DNA of 24,815 nucleotides from Clostridiales bacterium UBA1740 (GCA_002315715.1 DCHY01000041.1:7838-32652); one strand, 5' to 3'. Positions 1-6,791 are shown, counted from the first letter of the stretch. The notes: generated by a model from the sequence alone, not told the origin. Numbers and translations: made by a program.

Positions 1-360
1 GTGACGGGAAAAGTCAAGACCGTAAAGCGCGACAGTTTCGTGTCTTTTGCCGGGGAATCCCGCCCCGTTTTGACGCTTTCCAAGGAAAAAGCAGACCTCG
101 GAAAGACGAAGGTGCTGATGGCCGATATCACCCTCTCAAACGGCGAATGCGACCGCGCCTTTTTCCTTCCCTGCTCCTATAAAACTATGGGCATCGTCCC
201 CTCGTATCCCGACGTGGAGAAAACGGCGGACGGCTACGTGTTGAGCGCCGAAACCTTTATGCCTTTTGCCCTTGCCGACACGGAAGACGTGCTTTCCGAT
301 AACGCGCTGTTTTTGCTTCCGGCGGAAAAGAAGACCGTGTCGAAACGCGCCGGCTTTTAA
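1..360 (+). CDS. C-terminal fragment of a probable glycoside hydrolase (beta-mannosidase/GH2-like Ig domain)
   Basis: The frame is open from the first base to a TAA at 358-360, giving 119 residues. The GTG at position 1 is probably an internal valine, with the real start outside the window. The fragment is beta-strand rich. Its last 40 residues (AETFMPFALADTEDVLSDNALFLLPAEKKTV) resemble the C-terminal immunoglobulin-like domain of GH2/beta-mannosidase-type enzymes, where a 'D-N-x-F-x-L-x-P-x-E-x-K-x-V' pattern is common. No catalytic region is present, so substrate and activity cannot be read. If the family call is right, the enzyme would trim oligosaccharides, which fits the sugar-related genes nearby. 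The family assignment is recognition by eye and only moderately secure; that this is the tail of a real gene is more secure because the open frame ends just before a weak terminator and a promoter. Confidence 0.55.
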   Translation: MTGKVKTVKRDSFVSFAGESRPVLTLSKEKADLGKTKVLMADITLSNGECDRAFFLPCSYKTMGIVPSYPDVEKTADGYVLSAETFMPFALADTEDVLSDNALFLLPAEKKTVSKRAGF

Positions 361-380
361 GCCAAGTTTTTTCGGCTTTT
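359..380 (+). terminator. weak terminator after the glycoside hydrolase fragment
   Basis: AAGCC at 359-363 pairs with GGCTT at 374-378 around a T-rich 10-nt loop, followed by TTCTC. The stem is only 5 bp, so termination is probably partial. Confidence 0.35.
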
Positions 381-383
381 CTC

Positions 384-412
384 TTGACAATTGTTTTTTG
401 ATTCGTTAAAAT
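384..412 (+). promoter_or_regulatory. sigma-A promoter of the PrsW-like gene
   Basis: TTGACA at 384-389, a 17-bp spacer, and TAAAAT at 407-412. It lies about 60 bp upstream of the ATG at 471. Confidence 0.75.
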
Positions 413-470
413 AGAATTGTACTTATATCATTATCGGTAAATATTGCCGTTTTGGAAGGGAGGTTCTCGG

Positions 471-1436
471 ATGTACGTCATTTTAGGTCTGTTTTTCCTG
501 CTTCTTTTGCTCTCCATTGTCCCGACCGTCGGTGACCTCATCAGCATCAATCGCGAAGACCGCATTGAAAAAGAACCGAAGCCCCTTCTTCTCAAACTGT
601 TCTTTATCGGCCTCGGCGCTTGGGGTTTGGCATTCTTGCTTGAAACCGTCCTCGGTTCCCCCTTGGCGCTTCTCTTCCCCGGTACGACGCGTACCCTCGG
701 CGGTGCCCTCACCTTCCCGAATTATACCTACGCCCTCGGGTACATCTCGGTTTTCGCGTTTCTCGTCGTCGGTATCATCGAAGAAGGCATAAAGTTCTCG
801 CTTCTGTTGTATTTCACGAAGAAAGCAAAATCCTTTGACTGTTTCTTTGACGGAGTCGTCTACGCGGTGTTCGTTTCTCTCGGTTTTGCCCTCGTCGAGT
901 GTCTTGCCGACGTCGGAAACGAACTTCTCGACTGTCTGACCGTTGAAAAAATGGCGCTCGGTCAAGCGCTTATCCAATCTTTGAAGGTGGCTCTGCTCCG
1001 TGCCGTCACCGATATCATCGGTCACTTGGCATACGGTGTGGTCATGGGTTATTACTACAGCCAAAGCAAAGTCACGGAAAAATCCTGGATGCTTGAGTAT
1101 CAGCTCGAAGAGCGCGGTCTTCTCGTCCGTCCGGGCGGCAAAACCGTCTTCAAGCGTGAAGCCTCTCTGAAAAAAGCCTTTTTGATTCCCGCCGCCGTTC
1201 ACGGTCTTTTCATCTTTGCGCAGTTGTTGATGGAAAGTTTCCCGTTGGCACAGGGAGAAGACAAAGTATACTTCGTTGCTCTGTTCGGTATCGTGATGCT
1301 CGGCATTTACGCCCTTTACTTGGTATTCCTCAAGAAAGCACATAAAGCCGACGATTATCTGTTGAATATAGCCATGAAGCGTATTCGTCACAAATATCCC
1401 GCCTTTGCGGAAAACCAAAGCCTTGATATTGAATAA
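471..1436 (+). CDS. PrsW-family intramembrane metalloprotease (M82-like)
   Basis: A 321-residue multi-pass membrane protein. The ATG at 471 is chosen over an upstream TTG at 444 because GGAAGGGAGG lies just before it and the hydrophobic first segment then starts at residue 2. The PrsW signature residues are visible: E104-E105-x-x-K108 (IIEEGIKFS), D127-G128 and GFALVE with E143, H185 (DIIGHLAYG), and H244 (AAVHGLFIF). In Bacillus subtilis PrsW cleaves the anti-sigma factor RsiW within the membrane region, and the wider family overlaps CAAX-type proteases. No sigma/anti-sigma pair is adjacent here, so the substrate is unknown. The gene is monocistronic, with its own promoter and a strong terminator. 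The metalloprotease family call is solid; the role is not. Confidence 0.85.
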   Translation: MYVILGLFFLLLLLSIVPTVGDLISINREDRIEKEPKPLLLKLFFIGLGAWGLAFLLETVLGSPLALLFPGTTRTLGGALTFPNYTYALGYISVFAFLVVGIIEEGIKFSLLLYFTKKAKSFDCFFDGVVYAVFVSLGFALVECLADVGNELLDCLTVEKMALGQALIQSLKVALLRAVTDIIGHLAYGVVMGYYYSQSKVTEKSWMLEYQLEERGLLVRPGGKTVFKREASLKKAFLIPAAVHGLFIFAQLLMESFPLAQGEDKVYFVALFGIVMLGIYALYLVFLKKAHKADDYLLNIAMKRIRHKYPAFAENQSLDIE

Positions 1437-1437
1437 C

Positions 1438-1466
1438 AAAACGCGGTCGCTCTTGACCGCGTTTTT
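1438..1466 (+). terminator. rho-independent terminator of the PrsW-like gene
   Basis: AAAACGCGGTC at 1438-1448, loop GCTCTT, then GACCGCGTTTTT at 1455-1466. It begins 2 bp after the stop codon. Confidence 0.9.
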
Positions 1467-1488
1467 CCTTTGAAAAATGGCGAAGCAT

Positions 1489-1992
1489 CCGTTCCGAGGA
1501 ACGGAAGTGATGTGCGCCATAGGCGCAGTTGTATGTTGTCCGCGTTGCGGAATGAATTGCGCCTTGCGCATGAATTGAGGCACAGCCTCATGAATTGCGA
1601 CAAAGTCGCATGAATTGCCGCGCCTCGCGGCATTTATCCGTTCCGAGGAACGGAAGTGATGTGCGCCATAGGCGCGTGATGTCGTGCTGACGCACAGTGA
1701 TGTTTGCCTGTCGGCAAGTGATGTTGCGCCCTTGGCGCAGTTGTATCTCATCCGTTCCAAAGGAACGGTATATCATCTCGCGAAGCGAGTATCTCATCCA
1801 CGCATAGCGTGGCATATCATCCGAGCAACGCTCGGTATCTCATCAAGGCGCAGCCTTGTATCTCATCCACGCATAGCGTGGTATATCATCCGCACGACGT
1901 GCGGTATATCATCTCGCGAAGCGAGTATCTCATCCACGCTCCGCGTGGCATATCATCCGCAAAGCGGCATCTCGTCCGTTTCAAAGAAACGG
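1489..1992. repeat. array of 23 short perfect hairpins with conserved linkers
   Basis: Twenty-three short inverted repeats follow one another. Stems are 4-7 bp, loops mostly 3 nt. Starts: 1489, 1513, 1540, 1558, 1576, 1596, 1616, 1638, 1662, 1684, 1704, 1725, 1752, 1777, 1798, 1821, 1844, 1867, 1890, 1913, 1934, 1957, 1976. Nearly all stems pair perfectly although their sequences differ (GAGGC/GCCTC, GCGAC/GTCGC, CCGAGC/GCTCGG). The weakest is 1684-1695.

From 1752 on, all ten linkers are exactly 8 nt and are variants of TATMTCAT, giving a period near 23 bp. Linkers in the left part are AAGTGATG, ATGAATT or GTGATGT. Reverse-complemented right linkers (ATGATATA, ATGAGATA) share ATGA with the left ones, so the two parts appear to face each other, meeting near 1740-1751.

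Internal duplications: 1489-1526 recurs at 1638-1675; the stem at 1798-1812 recurs at 1867-1881; the two-hairpin block at 1777-1812 recurs in altered form at 1913-1948. No believable coding. Function unknown. Confidence 0.9.
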
Positions 1993-1995
1993 CAT

Positions 1996-2025
1996 AAAAA
2001 AAGCGGTCATGCGACCGCTTTTTTT
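1996..2025 (-). terminator. bidirectional terminator, mainly for the minus-strand isomerase unit
   Basis: GCGGTC at 2003-2008, loop ATGC, GACCGC at 2013-2018, flanked by A7 on the left and T7 on the right. It follows the stop codon at 2027 on the minus strand and would also stop plus-strand transcripts leaving the hairpin array. Confidence 0.88.
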
Positions 2026-2026
2026 C

Positions 2027-2857
2027 TTACAGTATTCCTTTTCCCACTTCATCGAGATAGGCGTTGTAATCGGAAAGTAACACGGAAACGTCGGGGTACA
2101 TGCCCTTAAGTTCCTGGCGCCAGGCATCTTCCCACTCGAGCGACAGATAGCCGTCGTAGCCGAGTTTTTGAAGTTCCGAGAGACAATCGCGCACCGGCAC
2201 TTCCCCTTCTCCGAGTTTGGTATAGAGGAAAGTCGCCATGTCGGGGTCGTCAAAGCGCTTGCCGTCTTTGATATGCACGTGGACGAGGATGTCACGTAGA
2301 TACATTGCGGTTTCTTCCGGCTTCTCGTCGACTTCGTACGGGTGCATCACGTCCCAAATGAATTTGAGAGTCGGGCATCCGACGTCGTTGTAAAGGGCGT
2401 GCAGAGATTTGCCGGTGGCGTAGGCGTTGTGAGTTTCCACCCACACTTCGGCGCCGACCTTTTCACCGTAGGCGCAAAGTTCACGCAGCATTTTCACGAT
2501 TCCCTCGTGATTGTGGGGACCGTAGCCCGAAAAAGTACGGGAGAACGGGCCGAGGAAAACGCGCACGCCTTTGGCGCCGACTTTGGCGGCGAGTGCGAGG
2601 CATTTTTTGCCGTTTGCCACGACGGTTTCGTCGTAATCAATCAAAGTAAGAGTAGCGGCAAAGTCGCAAATAACAAGGCCGCTTTCTTTCAAATCGACGA
2701 GAAATTTGTCGATTTCGTCGTCCTTAAGACCGAAAATGCCGTTTTGGTCGTCGAGACGGATCTCAATGGCCGCAAGCCCTGCTTCTTTGGCGGCTTTTAA
2801 TACCGCGGGGTACGGCAATTTCATGCAGGCAACCGTGCTGAAGGCACGTTTCATCAT
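2027..2857 (-). CDS. sugar phosphate isomerase/epimerase-like TIM-barrel protein
   Basis: 276 residues. Start chosen at the ATG at 2857, which has GAGGG about 7 nt upstream; a GTG at 2875, which would overlap the previous stop, has no good ribosome site. The pattern is that of the xylose-isomerase-like TIM barrel (AP endonuclease 2 family, PF01261): an early strand with IEIRLDDQNG, acidic metal-ligand candidates in VWVETHNAY and FIWDVMHPY, HVHIKDGK, then GEGEVPVRDCLSEL and GYLSLEWED near the end. Such proteins isomerise or epimerise sugars, inositol derivatives or hydroxypyruvate, often with a divalent metal. It lies 14 bp downstream of a 2-hydroxyacid dehydrogenase and is surely co-transcribed. 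A joint role in catabolism of a keto-sugar or sugar acid is inferred; the substrate cannot be read. Confidence 0.82.
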   Translation of the reverse strand: MMKRAFSTVACMKLPYPAVLKAAKEAGLAAIEIRLDDQNGIFGLKDDEIDKFLVDLKESGLVICDFAATLTLIDYDETVVANGKKCLALAAKVGAKGVRVFLGPFSRTFSGYGPHNHEGIVKMLRELCAYGEKVGAEVWVETHNAYATGKSLHALYNDVGCPTLKFIWDVMHPYEVDEKPEETAMYLRDILVHVHIKDGKRFDDPDMATFLYTKLGEGEVPVRDCLSELQKLGYDGYLSLEWEDAWRQELKGMYPDVSVLLSDYNAYLDEVGKGIL

Positions 2858-2871
2858 GGTTTGTCCCTCTC

Positions 2872-3882
2872 TCACATCTTTGTCATGCGCTTTGCCATTT
2901 CACGGGTGATTTCAAGAGTCAAATGCTCTGCCCCGTCAAAATAGCGCACCATTTCGTCAATCAAAGCCTTGGTAATCTTGGGACGGCGGTCAAACGTCGG
3001 GCCTGCCATATGGGGCATGCAGTAAACGTTCGGCAGCGTGCGAAGCGGCGAATCCGCCTTCGGCGGTTCTTCGGTATAGACGTCGAGAACGACGCGGAAA
3101 CGCTGTTTCTCCGCTTCGGCAATCAAAGCCGCTTCATCGAGGACGGCGCCTCTCGCGGTGTTGACGAACAGCGCACCGTCTTTGATTTTTTCAAACTGCT
3201 CTTTGCCGATGAGGCCGCGGTTTTCGGTATTGAGTGCCGAATGAACCGTGATGACGTCGGATTTTTCAAAGAGTTCATCGAGTTCGACGCGCGTCACGCC
3301 GTTTTCACGCATGAAGACGGGGTCGGGATCGTAGTGAGAGTACAAAAGAATGTTGCAACGGAACATTTTGAGCATGGGAATCAAGAACTTGGCAATCGTG
3401 CCGAGTCCGACGACGCCGACGGTCTTGCCGAAGAGTTCCTCCCAGTTGTCGTCGTCCGCCTTAAAGCCGCCGTTATTCATACGCCATACGTAATCGGGGA
3501 TGCGGCGTTGTGCCATAAGGATGTAGGAAAGGGCACCCTCTGCCACGCTCTCGGCGTAGAGAAGGTTGCCGGTGATGACTTTCACGCCGTTGTCGTAGGC
3601 GTAATCACCGCAGAGATTGCCGACAGTACCGCCGGTATGCACGATGAGTTTCATGCGTTCAACGCCTGCCAAGGCGCGCTCGTCGTAGTAGGCACTGCCC
3701 CAACCCGTCATCACGGCGTCATACTGCGGAAGCATATCGTGAAGCTGTTCGGAGGAATAGCCTTTGCCCGTTTCGTTGTAGGTGACGTCAAATCTTTCTT
3801 CCAAATATGCACGGACGTCGGCAGGGAAAAAGGACTCCCTTGTCGGTCCGTTTGTCATTGTGACCAATACTTTCTTTTTCAT
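2872..3882 (-). CDS. NAD-dependent D-isomer-specific 2-hydroxyacid dehydrogenase
   Basis: 336 residues, ATG at 3882 preceded by AAGAAAGGA. The protein has the D-2-hydroxyacid dehydrogenase layout: a substrate domain at both ends and a Rossmann domain at about 100-290. The NAD motif is VGVVGLGTIA (residues 155-164). Catalytic residues are in place: R244 in NTARGAVLDE, E271 in DVYTEEPP, and H291 in MPHMAG. Members include phosphoglycerate, glyoxylate/hydroxypyruvate and formate dehydrogenases. The length (shorter than SerA with an ACT domain) and the pairing with a TIM-barrel isomerase suggest a peripheral catabolic dehydrogenase rather than serine synthesis. First gene of a two-gene unit with its own promoter at 3913-3941. 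Confidence 0.88.
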   Translation of the reverse strand: MKKKVLVTMTNGPTRESFFPADVRAYLEERFDVTYNETGKGYSSEQLHDMLPQYDAVMTGWGSAYYDERALAGVERMKLIVHTGGTVGNLCGDYAYDNGVKVITGNLLYAESVAEGALSYILMAQRRIPDYVWRMNNGGFKADDDNWEELFGKTVGVVGLGTIAKFLIPMLKMFRCNILLYSHYDPDPVFMRENGVTRVELDELFEKSDVITVHSALNTENRGLIGKEQFEKIKDGALFVNTARGAVLDEAALIAEAEKQRFRVVLDVYTEEPPKADSPLRTLPNVYCMPHMAGPTFDRRPKITKALIDEMVRYFDGAEHLTLEITREMAKRMTKM

Positions 3883-3912
3883 GTTTGTGATCCTTTCTTC
3901 GAATCTTCTTTT

Positions 3913-3941
3913 ATTGTATCATATTCGGCATAAAAATACAA
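3913..3941 (-). promoter_or_regulatory. promoter of the dehydrogenase-isomerase unit
   Basis: On the minus strand, TTGTAT (complement of 3936-3941), a 17-bp spacer, and TACAAT (complement of 3913-3918), about 30 bp before the ATG at 3882. Confidence 0.65.
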
Positions 3942-3970
3942 GAGAAGACGAAGGAATCTCTCTTCTTTCC

Positions 3971-3999
3971 TTGACTTTTTCCGGCATAAGCGGTATAAT
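3971..3999 (+). promoter_or_regulatory. promoter of the SGNH hydrolase gene
   Basis: TTGACT at 3971-3976, a 17-bp spacer and a perfect TATAAT at 3994-3999. It is divergent from the dehydrogenase promoter, the two -35 boxes being about 30 bp apart. Confidence 0.82.
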
Positions 4000-4042
4000 G
4001 ACGGCATCAAGATGCGCCGCGCCCGCGCCATAGGAGTATTTT

Positions 4043-4693
4043 ATGGTTTTAGTAGATAAAAAAGTGCTTTTTCTCGGGGACAGCATTACGGAGGGGTATT
4101 GTGCCTCCGCCCCCGCTTTTAATTTCGTCAATCGCTTCGGCAAATTGACGGGTGCCGTCGTTCGCAATTACGGCATCGGCGGTTCGTCAATCGCCCGTCA
4201 ACATACGCTTTGCAAAGACCAAATTTGGAATTTAAACTTTCTCGACCGCGTGGAGATGATGGATGAAGACGCCGACCTCGTCGTCGTGTTTGGCGGTACC
4301 AACGATTTCGGTCACGGCACGACCGACCTCGGCAATCTAAAGAGCACAGACGAATATACCTTTATCGGTGCCGTACGTTCGCTTATCGAGCGACTGATTC
4401 AAAAATATCCGACGGCGGAGATCGTCTTCTTGACCCCATTACACCGCGAAAACGAGGACGTTCTCGTCAATGCCTTCGGTGATACCCGTCCTCCCCTTTC
4501 GGCTTACGTAGACGCCTTAAAAGCCGTCACAGGCCTATATGCAATCCCTACCCTCGATTTGTTCAGCGTCAGCGGCATTCAACCCAATCTCAAAATCCAC
4601 AAAAAGACCTGGACCGCGGACGGTCTTCATCCGAACGACTTGGGTATGGAAAGACTGACAAGTCGTCTTATCGGCTTCTTGTCGACTCTTTGA
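4043..4693 (+). CDS. SGNH/GDSL-family hydrolase
   Basis: 216 residues, ATG at 4043 with TAGGAGT 6 nt upstream. The four SGNH blocks are readable: block I LFLGDSITEG with nucleophile S14, block II NYGIGGSS with G46, block III FGGTNDFG with N87, and block V DGLHPND with D193 and H196. This is a complete catalytic set for an esterase or lipase-like hydrolase. No signal peptide is evident, so it is probably cytoplasmic. Family members deacetylate sugars or hydrolyse simple esters; a carbohydrate-esterase role would suit the neighbourhood but is inference. A second, unrelated-looking SGNH gene begins at 24418. Confidence 0.88.
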   Translation: MVLVDKKVLFLGDSITEGYCASAPAFNFVNRFGKLTGAVVRNYGIGGSSIARQHTLCKDQIWNLNFLDRVEMMDEDADLVVVFGGTNDFGHGTTDLGNLKSTDEYTFIGAVRSLIERLIQKYPTAEIVFLTPLHRENEDVLVNAFGDTRPPLSAYVDALKAVTGLYAIPTLDLFSVSGIQPNLKIHKKTWTADGLHPNDLGMERLTSRLIGFLSTL

Positions 4694-4704
4694 TCCCTTC
4701 CTCC

Positions 4705-4722
4705 CGTTTGGTTTTCCAAACG
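4705..4722 (+). terminator. first hairpin after the SGNH gene
   Basis: CGTTTGG at 4705-4711, loop TTTT, CCAAACG at 4716-4722, followed by CTTTGTTC. It begins 12 bp after the stop. The T-run is poor, so it may be an RNA 3'-end stabiliser rather than the main terminator. Confidence 0.45.
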
Positions 4723-4774
4723 CTTTGTTCCCTGCCGACAGGCAAAAAAAGAAAAACTCGCAAAACGAACGAAC

Positions 4775-4802
4775 GCCCACCTTTTTCGGTGGGCTTTTTT
4801 CT
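4775..4802 (+). terminator. rho-independent terminator of the SGNH gene
   Basis: GCCCACC at 4775-4781, loop TTTTTC, GGTGGGC at 4788-4794, followed by TTTTTT. Confidence 0.88.
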
Positions 4803-4993
4803 TCGGCTTTCTCTTTAGCATTTCTCTTTATATTCTGTTTCTTTCTCTTTATCTTTCTCTATCTCTATATCTCTTCCTCCTCCTTATTCTCACAAAAAAC
4901 GCATTTTGTCGAAAAAAGAGAGAAACGGGGGAATCGGGGATTTTTCGGGAATTAACGCAAAACTCCCGAAAATGCTATCTTTCGTTAGCAAAA
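4801..4993. other. gene-free pyrimidine-rich stretch
   Basis: From 4801 to about 4890 the plus strand is almost entirely C and T (repeated TTTCTCTTTAT-like units). It is followed by a purine-rich section (4891-4940) and a hairpin of TTTTCGGGA at 4942-4950 with TCCCGAAAA at 4964-4972. A 76-codon open frame crosses it but is low complexity (runs of F, S, L) and has no ribosome site, so I do not call a gene. Nothing else is recognisable. Confidence 0.5.
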
Positions 4994-5019
4994 AAGCACC
5001 GCAATCGACTGCGGTGCTT
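4990..5019 (-). terminator. terminator of the FAD oxidoreductase gene
   Basis: AAGCACCGCA at 4994-5003, loop ATCGAC, TGCGGTGCTT at 5010-5019. On the minus strand it starts directly after the TAA and runs into TTTTTT. Confidence 0.9.
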
Positions 5020-6609
5020 TTATTTTTCGGTTTGCGTTAAGAATGCCAAGGCGGCGCGCATGCCGTCAACGGCAGAGGAGATGATGCCGCCGCCGTAGCC
5101 TGCGCCCTCGCCGATGGGGAAAAGGGCGGGGATAGAAAGAGAACGGAAGGTTTTCTCGTCTCGTTCGATACGGACGGGAGAGGTGGAACGGGTTTCGGGA
5201 CCCGTTAAGACGGCGTCGGGATTCAGAAAGCCCTTGTGCCAAGCGTCAAAATCGCCGACGGCGGCACGCAGGGATTCGGTGATAAAGGCAGGGAAAATAT
5301 CCGAGAGATTTGCCGGTTCTACTCCGCGGAAATAGGACGGGGTGACTTTGCCGAACGAAGCGGTTTTTCGGTTTGCCAGAAAATCCGAGAGCGTCTGTGC
5401 CGGGGCGCGATAGTTGCCGCCGCCAAGGGCAAAAGCGGCTTGTTCGATTTTCTTCTGAAAGGCGATGCCTGCCAAGGGATCGTCGCTTGCAAAATCGTCC
5501 GGCGTGACACCGACGAGCAAGGCGGAATTGGAATTTTCGGCGTTTCTATCGTACTCGCTCATGCCGTTGGTGACGACTTGTCCTTCGTCACTCGTCGCGG
5601 CAACGACGCTGCCGCCCGGGCACATACAGAAACTGTAAACGCCTCTGCCGTTTGGCAAATGCGTGACGAGGTGGTACATGGCACTGCCGAGGCAAGTCGG
5701 GTAGGTATCCCCGTAAATCCAGCGGTTGACCTCTTCCCTTTTGTGCTCGATGCGAACGCCGACGCCGAAGGGACGCGAGGACATTTGGACGTTTTCGGCT
5801 TTCAAGAATTCGTAGACGTCGTGGGCACTGTGCCCCGTGGCAAGGAAGGCGGCATCGGTGAGGAGCCGGTCTTCATTTTCCCCCATTTTGTAGGTGATTT
5901 CGACGAGATTATCTTTGATTTTGACAAGTTTTGTGACTTTAGCGTGGAAACGGGTTTCTCCGCCGAGAGACTCCATACGCGCCCTGACGCCCGAGATAAT
6001 CTTCGGCAATTTGTCGGTGCCGAGGTGCGGAAAATCGTCATAGAGAATGTCGGCAGGGGCGCCGGCTCTCACGAATTCCGAGAGTACCTTTTGTTTTTGC
6101 GGGTCCTTTTTTCCGAGTTTGAGTTTGCCGTCCGAGAAGGTACCGGCGCCGCCCTCCCCGAAGGGAACGTTGCACTCGGTATCGAGGATGCCCGTCTTTT
6201 GGAAAAAGTCGACTTTGCGTCGGCGCTCCTCGACGTCTCCGCCGCGCTCGAGCAAAATCGGCGCGGTGCCGGCTTCTGCCAAGATGAGGGCGGCAAACAG
6301 TCCCGCAGGACCGGCACCGATGACGACGGGGCGGTAGGCGGTTTTTCTTTTGGGAACAGAAAGCGTCATCGATTCGTGGGGGAACACTTTTTTCTTCATT
6401 TTGAGAAGCCCCGCTTCCCGTTCGGTGGATAAAGAAACGCCGAGTGTCATACGGTAAAAGAAGTTCGGTTTTTCATCGGTCAGAAGGGTTCTTTTGAGAA
6501 TCTCAAACGAGATAATCTCTTCTTTTTCGATGGGCAGATGCTCCGAAAGTGCCGCTATGATATCGTCGGCACTATATCCGACTTTGACTTTAAGTTCGGT
6601 TTCAATCAA
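5020..6609 (-). CDS. FAD-dependent oxidoreductase (COG2509-type, uncharacterised)
   Basis: 529 residues. The start is a TTG at 6609, preceded by AAAGGAGG about 9 nt upstream; no in-frame ATG offers a better fit. A 90-residue N-terminal domain precedes the FAD-binding Rossmann motif VIGAGPAGLFAALILAEAG (GAGPAG at 98-103). Then comes GEGGAGTFSDGKL, a flavoprotein signature typical of this family, and a C-terminal FAD contact GEGAGYGGGIISSAVDGMRAA close to the end. The whole matches 'uncharacterised FAD-dependent dehydrogenase' proteins common in Clostridia, related to the BaiN/RdsA and geranylgeranyl-reductase-like flavoproteins. The physiological substrate is unknown. It stands alone, with a terminator directly after the stop. 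Confidence 0.88.
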   Translation of the reverse strand: MIETELKVKVGYSADDIIAALSEHLPIEKEEIISFEILKRTLLTDEKPNFFYRMTLGVSLSTEREAGLLKMKKKVFPHESMTLSVPKRKTAYRPVVIGAGPAGLFAALILAEAGTAPILLERGGDVEERRRKVDFFQKTGILDTECNVPFGEGGAGTFSDGKLKLGKKDPQKQKVLSEFVRAGAPADILYDDFPHLGTDKLPKIISGVRARMESLGGETRFHAKVTKLVKIKDNLVEITYKMGENEDRLLTDAAFLATGHSAHDVYEFLKAENVQMSSRPFGVGVRIEHKREEVNRWIYGDTYPTCLGSAMYHLVTHLPNGRGVYSFCMCPGGSVVAATSDEGQVVTNGMSEYDRNAENSNSALLVGVTPDDFASDDPLAGIAFQKKIEQAAFALGGGNYRAPAQTLSDFLANRKTASFGKVTPSYFRGVEPANLSDIFPAFITESLRAAVGDFDAWHKGFLNPDAVLTGPETRSTSPVRIERDEKTFRSLSIPALFPIGEGAGYGGGIISSAVDGMRAALAFLTQTEK

Positions 6610-6638
6610 GATGGAACGCCTCCTTTCCTAAAAAATCA

Positions 6639-6670
6639 GGAGAAGTGCCATGTAAACACAACACTTCTCC
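6639..6670 (-). terminator. terminator or attenuator between the transporter operon and the FAD gene
   Basis: GGAGAAGTG at 6639-6647 pairs perfectly with CACTTCTCC at 6662-6670 around a 14-nt loop. On the minus strand it is followed by TGATTTTTT. It lies about 235 bp past the last permease stop and 30 bp before the FAD start, so it may end the operon transcript or act as a leader attenuator for the FAD gene. Confidence 0.6.
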
Positions 6671-6730
6671 GAGAAAACGAAAGAACAACTTTTTCATATT
6701 CTTTTTGAACCGGTAAGGAGAAAGTTAGAT

Positions 6731-6780
6731 CTTCCTCCTTCCACCGCTAACGCTGTCCCTCCCTCATTCAATGATGGAGG
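6731..6780. repeat. short palindromic intergenic element
   Basis: Two adjacent inverted repeats: ACCGC-TAAC-GC(T)GT around 6743-6755, and CCTCC(C)TCAT-TCA-ATGA(T)GGAGG at about 6757-6780. The pairs are near-perfect, which looks like a decayed mobile palindromic repeat rather than a regulatory site for one gene. From memory, similar CCTCCTTCCACCGC-type palindromes occur in clostridial intergenic regions; this is not verified. Confidence 0.5.
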
Positions 6781-6791
6781 TAAAAGAGTAT

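Noticed and set aside
1489..1992. Possible CRISPR array
   Set aside because: The repeated part is only about 8 bp, the intervening parts are themselves palindromes of 11-17 bp, and no cas genes are near.
1684..2109. 141-codon open frame on the plus strand across the hairpin array
   Set aside because: It runs through the array, a terminator and into the antisense of the isomerase gene. It has no ribosome site, and stop-free stretches here come from the repeated linker and stem composition.
2858..2875. GTG start for the isomerase overlapping the dehydrogenase stop
   Set aside because: The ATG at 2857 has a GAGGG ribosome site at good spacing; the GTG does not.
4725..4955. 76-codon frame after the SGNH gene
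   Set aside because: Low-complexity F/S/L runs from a pyrimidine tract, crosses the terminator, no ribosome site.
5236..6432. 398-codon plus-strand frame opposite the FAD gene
   Set aside because: The minus-strand protein has clear FAD-binding motifs; the plus frame shows no family features or ribosome site.
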